A DNA stretch of 7,536 nt from Eubacteriales bacterium (GCA_028709505.1 JAQVWW010000004.1:2190-9725); one strand, 5' to 3'; positions 1 to 6,084 are shown, counted from the first letter of the stretch. Made by a program: numbers and translations. The notes: a model not told the origin generated them from the sequence alone.

Positions 1-51
1 AGATTGTTTGCACACCCCAAGACAAAACAGCGGTGGTTTTTGACGATATAG

Positions 52-84
52 GCAGAGCCAAAAGGCGCTGCTTTTTTATTTTTT
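52..84 (+). terminator. Intrinsic terminator of a gene left of the window
   Basis: An 8-bp stem GCAGAGCC / GGCGCTGC (one mismatch, AAAA loop) is followed by TTTTTTATTTTTT. The T-run lies only on the + strand side, so it ends a rightward transcript entering from the left. One + frame has a TAG at 49-51 directly before the stem, which could be that gene's stop, but too little of it is visible to say more. DUF1848 converges on this point and shows no good terminator of its own. Confidence 0.7.
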
Positions 85-149
85 CGGCCGGTTCGGGGGC
101 ATCCGCCGCATACAAAAAGGCTCACTGCAAGGATGCGGCGTGCCGCCGG

Positions 150-1100
150 CTAGTCGGGCAAGGGCAGCTGCTGCTGGCAAACCTTACGGCGATAGCTGCC
201 GTACGTGCGCGCCGAAACGCGATATTGCGGCGGCTCGGCCAGCAAAAATGGCGAAGCAGCGTCGTGCAGCGCGTGGTTGCGCCGGGCCAGGTTTTGCCCA
301 CGGGTGGCGTAGCAATAGTGGCAGCCATGCAGACAGCTGTCGTAGGCGCCGATGTCCAGGCTGCATGCGCAGCCGCAGCCGGGCCGCTGGCCCTGGGCGG
401 CGAGAAGGTCCAACGGCTGGCCGACGATCTGCGCGATGCGCGCGCTGTCGATGCAGTGAGCCGGCGCAACGCCCCAGGCCGAAAGATCCATCGGCTCGCA
501 GCAGGCCTGTATCGAAAGGTGCTGCGCCTGCGCGATGTCGGCGAAAGAAGCCGCCACGGCAATCATCTCATCCGGCGTCACGGCCCGCAACAACCCCTCC
601 CGGCGGGCGGCGCGGTTCTTGGCATAACCATCGACAAAACTGATGATACAGGTATCGGTATAGTTCGCCAGCCGGCGGCACAGGCCATCGAAAGCCGCAA
701 TATGCCGCTGGATATCCCAGCGATCGTTGAGAACGATGGGGTCGTAGCGCCAGACGACGCGGTTTTTGCCTATCGCCTGCGATAGCGCGCAAAACGTCTC
801 GACAATAGCGTCCTTAGCGCGCAGGTTTGGCTCCAGGTCGGCGCCGTAGGGCGTCAGCGTAAACTGGAAATAATAGTGGTGGCCCTGGTCATCCAGCTGC
901 GTAAGCCGGGGCAGCATGGGCGACGGGTCTTTGCTCCAAAACACGATGCAGTCCACCACGTCGCCAGACAGCGGGATGCGGCTGACCTGGGTGGGGTTGA
1001 GCGGGTTGGGCACCAGCACATAACCCTGGGCCAGACGCGCAAAGAACCAGGGCGTATAGAAAGACGGAATATCGGTACGGCGGCTGGCGCTGATGATCAT
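150..1100 (-). CDS. DUF1848 family protein with a C-terminal radical-SAM-like cysteine motif
   Basis: A 316-residue protein recognised as DUF1848 from its N-terminus MIISASRRTDIPSFY and internal blocks such as VFWSKDP (53-59) and WRYDPIVLND (117-126). The family has no firmly established reaction. Its Pfam description notes a C-terminal cysteine cluster like the Fe-S site of radical SAM enzymes. Here that cluster is C242, C244, C246, then C256-x3-C260-x2-C263 followed by YATRG, so a [4Fe-4S] cluster is likely (inference). The open frame runs 33 codons further upstream, but the ATG at 1100 is chosen: it gives the family N-terminus and has GTGGAGGG at 1106-1113, five bases away. No signal peptide or membrane segment is seen, so it is probably cytoplasmic. 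It appears to be monocistronic. Confidence 0.9.
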   Translation of the reverse strand: MIISASRRTDIPSFYTPWFFARLAQGYVLVPNPLNPTQVSRIPLSGDVVDCIVFWSKDPSPMLPRLTQLDDQGHHYYFQFTLTPYGADLEPNLRAKDAIVETFCALSQAIGKNRVVWRYDPIVLNDRWDIQRHIAAFDGLCRRLANYTDTCIISFVDGYAKNRAARREGLLRAVTPDEMIAVAASFADIAQAQHLSIQACCEPMDLSAWGVAPAHCIDSARIAQIVGQPLDLLAAQGQRPGCGCACSLDIGAYDSCLHGCHYCYATRGQNLARRNHALHDAASPFLLAEPPQYRVSARTYGSYRRKVCQQQLPLPD

Positions 1101-1113
1101 AACGGCCCTCCAC

Positions 1114-1133
1114 GGTGGAATACCACCATCATA
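1114..1133 (-). promoter_or_regulatory. Probable extended -10 promoter and leader hairpin of the DUF1848 gene
   Basis: On the - strand, TATGAT (1128-1133) is preceded by TGG, an extended -10 pattern; no convincing -35 is seen. Just downstream, GGTGG-TATT-CCACC (1114-1127) can form a small hairpin immediately before the ribosome binding site. The predicted leader is about 20 to 25 bases. Promoter assignment is by motif only. Confidence 0.4.
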
Positions 1134-1246
1134 CCACGCCGGCAGGGGGCCGAAAAGGTGCGGGCCCGCGCTTTGGGTGATGGATAAGTGGCCTGCCACT
1201 ACGCAGGGACTGATGCCGTAGGCGCCGGTGAGAAAGCGTAGCGGAA

Positions 1247-1810
1247 AAAGATGTCGTTTGGCGTTGCGCGTCTTCTCTTGTTGACGAAACCAACGCCGTG
1301 TCCGGGTCGTTTACCGGCAAGCACTTTTGGCTTGCGGTTGAATGCCGGCAATGGCGTAATCGCATACCGGCGCCGTATGCCGGCGCACGCTGCCCATGCC
1401 GGGTGCAGGATGGGACTATATTTGCCGGCGGCACGCGGCTAGGAGCTTATGGACGCCCGCGATATCTCCGTGCGCAGGCTTTGTGCTGACGGGGCTTGCA
1501 CCGTAGGGAAAGGATGGGGGCGTGCCTGTAATAAATTTGCTTGGCGCGGGGCTTTGTCTGCCCCAGGGGTACCAACGCCGTGCCCGGGCCTTTTACCGGC
1601 AAGCGCCTTTGGCTTGCGGTTGAATGCCGGCAATGGCGTAATCGCATACCGGCGCCGTATGCCGGCGCACGCTGCCCATGCCGGGTGCAGGGTGGGACTA
1701 TATTTGCCGGCGGTGCACGGCTAGGAGTTTATGGGCGCCCGCGATATTTTCGTGCGCAGGCTTTGGCTGACGGGGCTTGCCGCTGCGGGCGGCTAAGAAA
1801 CGATTTTTAC
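1247..1810. repeat. Tandem duplication of a structured 282-bp intergenic element
   Basis: Two direct copies with a 282-base offset occupy about 1247-1528 and 1529-1810. Copies align well from 1290/1572 onward for roughly 210 bases, with about a dozen substitutions and one 1-base gap. A block of 84 bases (1326-1409 and 1608-1691) is identical. The first 40 bases of each unit are more diverged. Each copy holds the same hairpins: CCGGCAAGC-N7-GCTTGCGG (1314-1337); GCATAC-C-GGCGCC-GTATGC flanked by GCCG/CGGC (1344-1384); and CTGC...GCAG (1390-1408). A weak similarity at 1207, 1492 and 1777 marks the unit edges. Small open frames exist in several frames but none has a credible start site or protein character. 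The rest of the gap (1101-1246, 1811-1860) shows only the DUF1848 promoter. Could be a structured RNA, a palindromic repeat family or a mobile remnant. Confidence 0.8.
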
Positions 1811-1860
1811 CGGGGCACCCCAATCCGACGCGCAGCCGCGCCCATAACCCGCCGGCCCCG

Positions 1861-3003
1861 CTACGTCAGCCCTTTGGCGCCGATGGCGTGAACGGCCCGG
1901 ATGACGTCGGTCACTTCGGCGGCGGTGTTGTACGGCCCCAGCGAGAAACGCACGGCTCCGCGCTGCTGGGTGCCCAGAAAGCGGTGCACCAGCGGCGCGC
2001 AATGCAGTCCTGCGCGGCTGGCGATGTCATAACGGGTATAAAGCACATCGGCCACCGCCGATGCGTCCAGATCGGCGACGTTGAAGCTGATTACGCCCAC
2101 CCGCGGCTGATCGGGCGCAGGCCCATATACCTTCACTTGCGGCAGTTTGGATAGACCTTCGTACAGCTGCGCCGTCAGCTCGCCCTCCCGCCGCCAGATA
2201 GCGGCGGATTTCTCCCGCAGGATGGAAAGGCCTTGGCGCAGGCCACAGATGGCCGGCGTCGGCGGCGTACCGCTCTCATACCGGTCGGGCATTTCCCAAG
2301 GTTGCGCAAAATCCATGCTCATGCTGCCGGTGCCACCCTGGCGCAGCGGCTCGGGGCGGCACCCCGGCGCAAGGTAGAGCACGCCGCAGCCCTGGGGCCC
2401 CAACAGCCCCTTATGGCCGGGAAAGGCCACCATGTCCGCGCCGATGTGCGCCGTATCGATGGGCAGATACCCCGCCGACTGGGCGGCATCCACCAGCAGC
2501 GGGATGCCCCGGCGCTTGCATAGATCGCCAATGGCGGCGACATCCTGCACGGCACCGGTGACGTTGCTGGCATGGTTGACGACGACAAGCGTGGTATTGG
2601 GCAGTATGGCCGCGGCGATATCCTCGGCATACACATAGCCGTCGGGCCGTGGAGACACGATGGTATACGTAGCCAGAGATTTGCTTTGCAGCGTGTGCAG
2701 CGGACGCAGCACCGAATTGTGTTCCAGCGCCGTGGTGACCACATGGGCGCGGTCGGTAACCATACCCTGTATGGCCTGGTTGAGCGCGTCGGTGCAGCTC
2801 ATGCAAAACACGTAATCCAGCGCCTGCCCGCCCATAAAGTTGGACAGCGCCTCCCGGCATTGGTACAGCGCCATCGAAGCGTCTATCGCCAGCTTGTGGC
2901 CGCTGCGGCCGGGATTGCCCAGCGTGGCCATTGCCTGGGCCGTGGCCTGAACCACCGGCTTAGGCTTGGGCCAGGTGGTAGCCGCGTTATCAAAATAGAT
3001 CAT
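1861..3003 (-). CDS. Class V aminotransferase, cysteine desulfurase / selenocysteine lyase-like (EF2568 type)
   Basis: A 380-residue PLP enzyme of the NifS/SufS/Csd fold, predicted to take sulfur (or selenium) from cysteine (or selenocysteine), leaving alanine. Visible sites: N-terminus MIYFDNAATTWPKP; H95 in ALEHNS stacking on PLP; NHASNVTG (143-150); D172 and Q175 in VDAAQSAG; the Schiff-base lysine K198 in FPGHKGLLGP; and the catalytic cysteine C335 in SRAGLHCAP, where SufS-type enzymes carry RxGxHCA. All key residues are intact and length is normal. The start at 3003 is preferred over an upstream TTG at 3024, because the family begins MIYFDNAAT and GGGTGAT lies three bases upstream. This subfamily (TIGR01977) tends to co-occur with selenium-dependent hydroxylases; a housekeeping Fe-S role would usually come with a SufU or IscU scaffold, not seen here. 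Divergent to the DUF3343 gene. Confidence 0.92.
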   Translation of the reverse strand: MIYFDNAATTWPKPKPVVQATAQAMATLGNPGRSGHKLAIDASMALYQCREALSNFMGGQALDYVFCMSCTDALNQAIQGMVTDRAHVVTTALEHNSVLRPLHTLQSKSLATYTIVSPRPDGYVYAEDIAAAILPNTTLVVVNHASNVTGAVQDVAAIGDLCKRRGIPLLVDAAQSAGYLPIDTAHIGADMVAFPGHKGLLGPQGCGVLYLAPGCRPEPLRQGGTGSMSMDFAQPWEMPDRYESGTPPTPAICGLRQGLSILREKSAAIWRREGELTAQLYEGLSKLPQVKVYGPAPDQPRVGVISFNVADLDASAVADVLYTRYDIASRAGLHCAPLVHRFLGTQQRGAVRFSLGPYNTAAEVTDVIRAVHAIGAKGLT

Positions 3004-3098
3004 CTCATCACCCAACCTTTGCAAAACTAATATATTATATTATGCCGCGCGGTAAAGTGGCACGTGGTGCGCAGCGCGGCAACAGAGGAGGTCATACG
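3004..3098. promoter_or_regulatory. Divergent AT-rich promoter region between desulfurase and DUF3343 genes
   Basis: A run of A and T at 3026-3043 stands out in GC-rich surroundings. On the - strand it contains a perfect TATAAT (3034-3039), suiting the desulfurase with a leader of about 25 bases. On the + strand TATTAT occurs at 3033-3038 and 3038-3043, suiting DUF3343 with a leader of about 50 bases. No good -35 box is seen for either. The two -10 regions overlap, so the promoters may compete or share a regulator (inference). Confidence 0.45.
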
Positions 3099-3374
3099 AT
3101 GGCTGAGCCGTTTGCGTTCGCGGCATTTCGCTCCAGGCAATCCGTCATGGAGTATGAGAGCAAATTAAACCAGGCCGGGATAGTTGCCCGGACGATCAAC
3201 ACACCGCACGAAATTGCCATGGGCTGCGGCCTATCGGTGATGTTCCCCACAGAGGATTATGAAAGAGCCCGTGCGATTTATGAATCTTACCGGCCACAGG
3301 CGTTTATTGGATTTTATCGGGCATCTTACCAGGGAGGCAAGCTGGTGTGTGAGGTCTTGATGAGAAAACGGTAA
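3099..3374 (+). CDS. DUF3343 protein, putative Se/S carrier-like
   Basis: A 91-residue soluble protein matching DUF3343 (Pfam text: putative Se/S carrier protein-like). It begins FAFAAFRSRQSVMEYESKLNQAGI, a small alpha/beta pattern, and carries the family motif NTPHEIAMGCGLSVMF with conserved C43; a second cysteine is C84. In the family this cysteine is thought to carry a persulfide or perselenide, but that role is not proven. The start at 3099 has a strong GAGGAGGT at 3084-3092; the frame's earlier ATG at 3042 overlaps the predicted promoter and adds a basic tail with no family likeness. The gene is divergent from a cysteine desulfurase, the enzyme type that would load such a carrier. A terminator follows at once, so it is monocistronic. 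Confidence 0.85.
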   Translation: MAEPFAFAAFRSRQSVMEYESKLNQAGIVARTINTPHEIAMGCGLSVMFPTEDYERARAIYESYRPQAFIGFYRASYQGGKLVCEVLMRKR

Positions 3375-3379
3375 ATCCG

Positions 3380-3411
3380 GCGGGGAGCGATGAGCGTTCC
3401 CCGCGTTTTTT
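3380..3411 (+). terminator. Intrinsic terminator of the DUF3343 gene
   Basis: A 10-bp stem GCGGGGAGCG / CGTTCCCCGC with loop ATGAG (one G-T pair) is followed by G and TTTTTT at 3406-3411. It starts five bases after the DUF3343 stop. Confidence 0.92.
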
Positions 3412-3493
3412 GAACAACGCATAAAGATACGATGCCCCACCGGCGGCGCAAATGCTGACGCGGCCAAACTCTGATGTCGATACGCTGCCGCGA

Positions 3494-3523
3494 TGGCTAT
3501 CTATGCGGTTTTCGTGGTATAAT
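3494..3523 (+). promoter_or_regulatory. Probable extended -10 promoter upstream of nth
   Basis: TGG directly precedes a perfect TATAAT (3518-3523). A weak -35 candidate, TGGCTA, sits at 3494-3499 with an 18-base spacer. It implies a leader of about 225 bases before nth. The gene-free stretch 3412-3754 otherwise holds no recognised RNA or protein. CGATTG (in 3661-3680) and CAATCG (near 3697) could pair within the leader, but no known riboswitch is recognised. Confidence 0.45.
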
Positions 3524-3754
3524 ATTTTTATCTGCCAGCGGTATCGCCGCGCCGGCCGGTTGCTGTTTATTATGCGGCAAATTTGCTGCGTAGCCGGCAT
3601 CCACCGTGTGCCTGCCGGGCAGCTGGGCAGCGGTAAAAATGCCACAGTGGGGGCCGCCGCTGACCGATTGTCTCATCACAGGAATACGGCCCGGCCAATC
3701 GCCGCCGCGCAACCCGTCACAATGGAACAAGGAAAGCAAAAAGGGGAGAGAACT

Positions 3755-4393
3755 ATGACCGAGGAAGCCAGGCAGCAATGCCTTGCCATATTAGAGCGCG
3801 AACATTTTGACGACATCTGCGCACTGGAGTTTGGAAATCCGTTTCAGCTGCTGATTGCCACGATACTTTCGGCGCAGACCACCGACGTTCAGGTCAATAA
3901 AGTGACGCCCGCGCTGTTCGCCAAATTTGCCGACGCAGCCTCGCTGGCAGCGCTGGACCCCGAGCAGCTGGAGCCGTACATCCGCAGCATCGGATTTTTT
4001 CGAACCAAAGCGCGCAATATCGTGCTGGCCTGCCGGGCGCTGCAGCAGCAATATGGCGGGCAAGTGCCGGATACGCTGGAGCAGCTGATTAAGCTGCCGG
4101 GTGTGGGGCGCAAGACGGCGAACGTCGTGCTGTCCAATGCCTTCGGGCAGGACGCCATCGCCGTAGACACCCATGTGTTTCGGGTATCCAACCGATTGGG
4201 GCTGGCCCGGGCAAAAAACGTTGCGGACACCGAGGTGCAGCTGCAGACCAATATCCCGCAGGAAAAGTGGTCGCGGGCGCATCACTGGCTTATTTGGCAT
4301 GGTCGCCGCGTGTGCGACGCGCGCAAGCCGGCCTGCGATACCTGCGCGCTGCGCGGCTGCTGCGACTACATCCTCAACCAACGGGTATCCTAG
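3755..4393 (+). CDS. nth: Endonuclease III, base-excision repair DNA glycosylase/AP lyase
   Basis: A 212-residue protein, almost exactly the size of E. coli Nth (211). It removes oxidised pyrimidines from DNA and cuts the strand at the abasic site by beta-elimination. The helix-hairpin-helix is LPGVGRKTANVVL (114-126) with catalytic lysine K120; catalytic aspartate is D138 in AVDTHVFRVSNRLGL. The C-terminal [4Fe-4S] loop is complete, C187-x6-C194-x2-C197-x5-C203. These positions agree with the E. coli numbering. LLIATILSAQTTD (32-44) is the conserved N-terminal helix. The start at 3755 is chosen because GGGGAG lies at 3743-3748 and the length fits; the frame stays open back to 3452 and an in-frame ATG at 3722 is possible, but the added residues have no Nth likeness. 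It converges on the SIS gene. Confidence 0.97.
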   Translation: MTEEARQQCLAILEREHFDDICALEFGNPFQLLIATILSAQTTDVQVNKVTPALFAKFADAASLAALDPEQLEPYIRSIGFFRTKARNIVLACRALQQQYGGQVPDTLEQLIKLPGVGRKTANVVLSNAFGQDAIAVDTHVFRVSNRLGLARAKNVADTEVQLQTNIPQEKWSRAHHWLIWHGRRVCDARKPACDTCALRGCCDYILNQRVS

Positions 4394-4403
4394 GGCCGTA
4401 TGA

Positions 4404-4436
4404 ATAAAAACACCGCCGGGTAGGCTGCCCGGCGGT
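4404..4436 (-). terminator. Terminator between nth and the SIS-domain gene
   Basis: A perfect 9-bp stem ACCGCCGGG / CCCGGCGGT with a 7-base loop (4412-4436). Reading leftward, the stem is followed by GTTTTTATT, so it best serves the SIS gene on the - strand. On the + strand the stem is followed by AAAATATTATTT, a weak tail, so it may also stop nth transcripts. Confidence 0.85.
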
Positions 4437-4464
4437 AAAATATTATTTGGCGATGATTGCCTTC

Positions 4465-5004
4465 TTAATAGTCCCTCAGCGCCACGGCGATGGCGTCAAA
4501 GGCGGCGATCATGGCGATGGTGCTGTTGGTGGCCAGCGCGTTGTGGTCGTCGGCCTTGCGTTCCACCGTGACGATGAACATGAAGTCCGCCTTGATGGCC
4601 AGCAGCGACGCGGGGTTTGCCGTAACCGCCACCACGCGGGCCTTCTTATTGTGTGCAATCTCCAAAAACTCCAGGATCTCCGGCGTGTTGCCGCCCTTGG
4701 AGAACAGGATGACCAGATCCTTGGGCTGGATAAGCCCCGAAGTGGCATGGATGCCCTCACCGGGCGCAACAAAAAACGCCGGGATATCCACGCAGCTTAG
4801 GCCGTAAGATGTCTTACGCGCCGCCGCACCGGCGGTGCCTTTTCCAGAAAACAGGACGCGCCCTCCGGCGGTTTTACATTCATGCAGCAGCTCAATCACT
4901 TTGACAAAAGTTTCCGCGTCGATGATTTCGCCCAAGCGCTGGATCGACCGGGCTTCCCAGTGCCAAACCTGACAGGCACGCTGGAACAGATCGTTTGCGG
5001 GCAT
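4465..5004 (-). CDS. SIS-domain sugar-phosphate isomerase-like protein (KdsD/GutQ-like, no CBS domains)
   Basis: A 179-residue protein that is essentially one SIS (sugar isomerase) domain. The first phosphosugar-binding loop is SGKGTAGAAARK (53-64), matching GMGKSGHIGRK in KdsD; PAFFVAPGEGIHATSGLIQPKD (75-96) follows, with H86 near the histidine of the KdsD HPAEAAHGD loop; FSKGGNTPEI (101-110) is the second loop. The C-terminus ATNSTIAMIAAFDAIAVAL resembles the KdsD SIS end. KdsD proper carries two CBS domains after this point, which are absent, so the substrate cannot be assigned. It may isomerise an aldose/ketose phosphate such as arabinose 5-phosphate, or be a 6-phospho-3-hexuloisomerase-like enzyme. 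The start is firm: AGGAGG at 5013-5018, eight bases before ATG. It is a single gene, divergent from the tRNA, with no sugar transporter in view. Confidence 0.88.
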   Translation of the reverse strand: MPANDLFQRACQVWHWEARSIQRLGEIIDAETFVKVIELLHECKTAGGRVLFSGKGTAGAAARKTSYGLSCVDIPAFFVAPGEGIHATSGLIQPKDLVILFSKGGNTPEILEFLEIAHNKKARVVAVTANPASLLAIKADFMFIVTVERKADDHNALATNSTIAMIAAFDAIAVALRDY

Positions 5005-5118
5005 ATAAGTCGCCTCCTAAAAGAGATATAGCATTAGGATGGGCCGCGCCCTCCTAAATTAAGTTTAAGCGATCAAAATGTATGCCGGCAGGCACGCAAA
5101 GCAAGATACGAAACACCG

Positions 5119-5137
5119 TGTTAACATGTTCAGTATA
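5119..5137 (-). promoter_or_regulatory. Probable promoter of the SIS gene with overlapping palindromes
   Basis: On the - strand TATACT (5132-5137) is preceded by TGG, an extended -10; the -35 is weak. Immediately downstream, near the expected start of transcription, two overlapping 8-bp palindromes occur: AACATGTT (5123-5130) and TGTTAACA (5119-5126). They could bind a dimeric repressor, but this is inference. The leader would be about 120 bases. Confidence 0.4.
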
Positions 5138-5206
5138 CCATAAAAATAATATCGGGGGAAGAGCGTGCGGCCGGCATAAAAATGCCATAAAAATACCGAA
5201 AAGGAG

Positions 5207-5235
5207 TTGACATACCAGGAACCATCGTATATTAT
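5207..5235 (+). promoter_or_regulatory. Sigma-A promoter of tRNA-Ala
   Basis: A consensus -35, TTGACA (5207-5212), a 17-base spacer and TATTAT (5230-5235) form the best promoter in the window. An overlapping TATAAT (5233-5238) would give a 20-base spacer. Transcription would start about ten bases before the tRNA 5' end. A small palindrome GGCAT-AAAA-ATGCC lies upstream at 5173-5186. Confidence 0.8.
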
Positions 5236-5252
5236 AATGAAGCAACCGATGC

Positions 5253-5329
5253 GGGGGTATAGCTCAGTTGGCTAGAGCGCTACACTGGCAGTGTAGAGGC
5301 CAAGGGTTCAAGTCCCTTTATCTCCACCA
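5253..5329 (+). tRNA. tRNA-Ala (anticodon GGC), CCA end encoded
   Basis: A complete 77-base cloverleaf. Acceptor GGGGGTA pairs with TATCTCC and includes the G3-U70 wobble that identifies alanine tRNAs. The D arm is GCTC / GAGC with a 9-base loop containing GG. The anticodon arm is CTACA / TGTAG with loop CTGGCAG, giving anticodon GGC (5287-5289), which reads GCC and GCU. The variable region is AGGCC. The T arm is AAGGG / CCCTT with loop TTCAAGT. The ACCA end is encoded at 5326-5329. It is transcribed alone, divergent from the SIS gene, and sits beside a recombinase remnant, so it is a likely integration site for a mobile element. Confidence 0.97.
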
Positions 5330-5337
5330 GAAAAAAT

Positions 5338-5368
5338 GGCTTAAATCCTAGTGATTTAGGCCTTTTTT
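5338..5368 (+). terminator. Intrinsic terminator of tRNA-Ala
   Basis: A 10-bp stem GGCTTAAATC / GATTTAGGCC (one T-G pair) with loop CTAGT, followed by TTTTTT at 5363-5368 and further Ts. It begins nine bases after the tRNA CCA. In many tRNA-integrated elements this segment belongs to the element end, so it may have arrived with the element. Confidence 0.9.
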
Positions 5369-5418
5369 GTTTTCTGTACCCCGCGAAATACCCCATTTTT
5401 GCGAATTTGCGCCAGAGG

Positions 5419-5679
5419 CTACTCTGACAGCCTATGCAAAATATCAGCCGAAACGGCGGCAACTTGTCTGCGCCCGCTGTCATATGCATCCTGATATTGT
5501 TTGCGCGTAAAGGCTGCGCTGCTGTGGCCCATAGCCCCCGCAATAGCGGCGTCGTCTACGCCGGCTTGTATGAGGGCCGTGGCAAACATGTAGCGAAATG
5601 CGTTGGTACCAGTGTCCGTTCCTTGACGATATGAAACGCCACGATAAGCTGCTGACCGAGTTCGATGAGCCACCGTCAA
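5419..5679 (-). pseudogene. C-terminal remnant of a phage/ICE-type tyrosine recombinase (integrase)
   Basis: Up to 86 codons remain, counting from a TTG at 5679; a TAG lies a few codons upstream in frame, so the N-terminal arm-binding, core-binding and first catalytic parts (including the first arginine) are gone. Recognised from NAFRYMFATALIQAGVDDAA, matching the HxLRHTFATxLIEAGVD box; GHSSAAFTRKQY, with H52 in the GHSS box; and Y62 as the likely nucleophile. The box II histidine is asparagine here (N26-x-x-R29). The first 20 residues (TVAHRTRSAAYRG...) do not look like integrase, so the break may lie near 5620-5640. No ribosome binding site is seen. The fragment ends 90 bases from the tRNA and reads toward it, the standard attachment-site layout. 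It is a non-functional fossil of an integrated element. Confidence 0.8.
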
Positions 5680-5698
5680 TTCGGCGACTGTCCACTAC

Positions 5699-5723
5699 AA
5701 AAGTGAAACGGCGGTCACTTTTT
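5699..5723. repeat. Inverted repeat with A/T flanks
   Basis: A perfect 8-bp stem AAAAGTGA / TCACTTTT with loop AACGGCGG. A and T ends on both sides make it resemble a weak bidirectional terminator. It lies just past the stop codon (5722-5724) of the small - strand ORF and beside the integrase remnant. Confidence 0.5.
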
Positions 5724-5814
5724 AGGGCGACAGCGAGGTTACGGTGGAGATATACAAAACCAATGAAACAACGATACCCGTGGAAAGAGCAAATTTTGCT
5801 GCTTTCACGGGCAT
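5722..5814 (-). CDS. Possible 30-residue hydrophobic peptide
   Basis: An ATG-to-TAA frame of 30 residues, with a basic start (MPVKAAK) and one hydrophobic stretch, FALSTGIVVSLVLYISTV (residues 8-25), long enough to span a membrane. It ends STVTSLSP. No Shine-Dalgarno precedes the ATG (only a run of A). The start codon abuts the stem of a hairpin. A protein-like frame upstream (ending QKCP then TGA) overlaps it in another phase, so it could be the end of a frameshifted gene. I do not recognise the family. It may also be chance. Confidence 0.3.
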   Translation of the reverse strand: MPVKAAKFALSTGIVVSLVLYISTVTSLSP

Positions 5815-5818
5815 TTTT
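5777..5818 (+). terminator. Orphan hairpin terminator
   Basis: A long imperfect stem, CCCGTG-g-AAAG (5777-5787) pairing with CTTTCACGGG (5802-5811), with AGCA/TGCT closing the inside, followed by CATTTTTGT. It has intrinsic-terminator form on the + strand, yet no + strand gene precedes it. It may be left from a gene removed when the mobile element decayed. Confidence 0.6.
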
Positions 5819-6084
5819 GTATACTAAAAAACAGTTCGCTTCTCTTTGCTCTAAGATCTACCATGCGTTCTGCAATGGAAATATCACCGTTATTCCGCTA
5901 TCTGATGACCATAATTACGCAAAAAATAGCTATCCCGAAGTTTAAGCCCTTCCCCTTATATACAATTGGGTTGAGATTAAAACTTCAGGATAACCGTGTT
6001 CACCATTTCATTTGGTTAAAAGAAAATGCTTCGTATTAACATTCTCGTTATACTACCGAATTTCCGCCAGTTCACGCCTTACTA

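Larger units (their letters stand above)
5680..6084. other. AT-richer junction region, no confident gene
   Basis: This stretch between the integrase remnant and the collagen-like gene is visibly less GC-rich than the housekeeping genes to its left. Open frames on the + strand (5598-5945) run straight through a hairpin terminator and have no start signal. A small - strand frame (5722-5814) is listed separately. On the - strand, 5822-5900 reads as NGDISIAERMVDLRAKRSEL, protein-like but without a start or known match, perhaps a decayed gene. No terminator for the collagen-like gene is seen in 5946-6084. The region is best read as debris of a mobile element (inference). Confidence 0.5.

Noticed and set aside
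33..785. A 250-codon + strand frame opposite DUF1848
   Set aside because: It lies antisense to a clearly recognised gene, runs through the 52-84 terminator and resembles no protein family.
1251..1891. Repeated small frames with AYRRRMPAHAAHAGCR-type peptides in the tandem element
   Set aside because: They arise from the duplicated DNA. Unit edges have indels that break phase, there are no convincing start sites, and composition is that of GC-rich palindromic DNA.
3452..3754. A 101-residue N-terminal extension of endonuclease III
   Set aside because: The frame is open, but the added residues have no Nth likeness, the region contains the TATAAT promoter, and the start at 3755 gives the E. coli length and residue numbering.
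5280..5543. A - strand frame of 87 codons ending LVEIKGLEPLASTLPV
   Set aside because: Its C-terminus is the reverse of the tRNA-Ala 3' half and its N-terminus overlaps the integrase remnant in another phase; it has no credible start.
5598..5945. A 115-codon + strand frame across the integrase remnant and junction region
   Set aside because: It passes through the 5777-5818 terminator hairpin and has no ribosome binding site. A short part (MKRHDKLLTEFDE) looks protein-like, but it is antisense to the integrase frame and too short to support.
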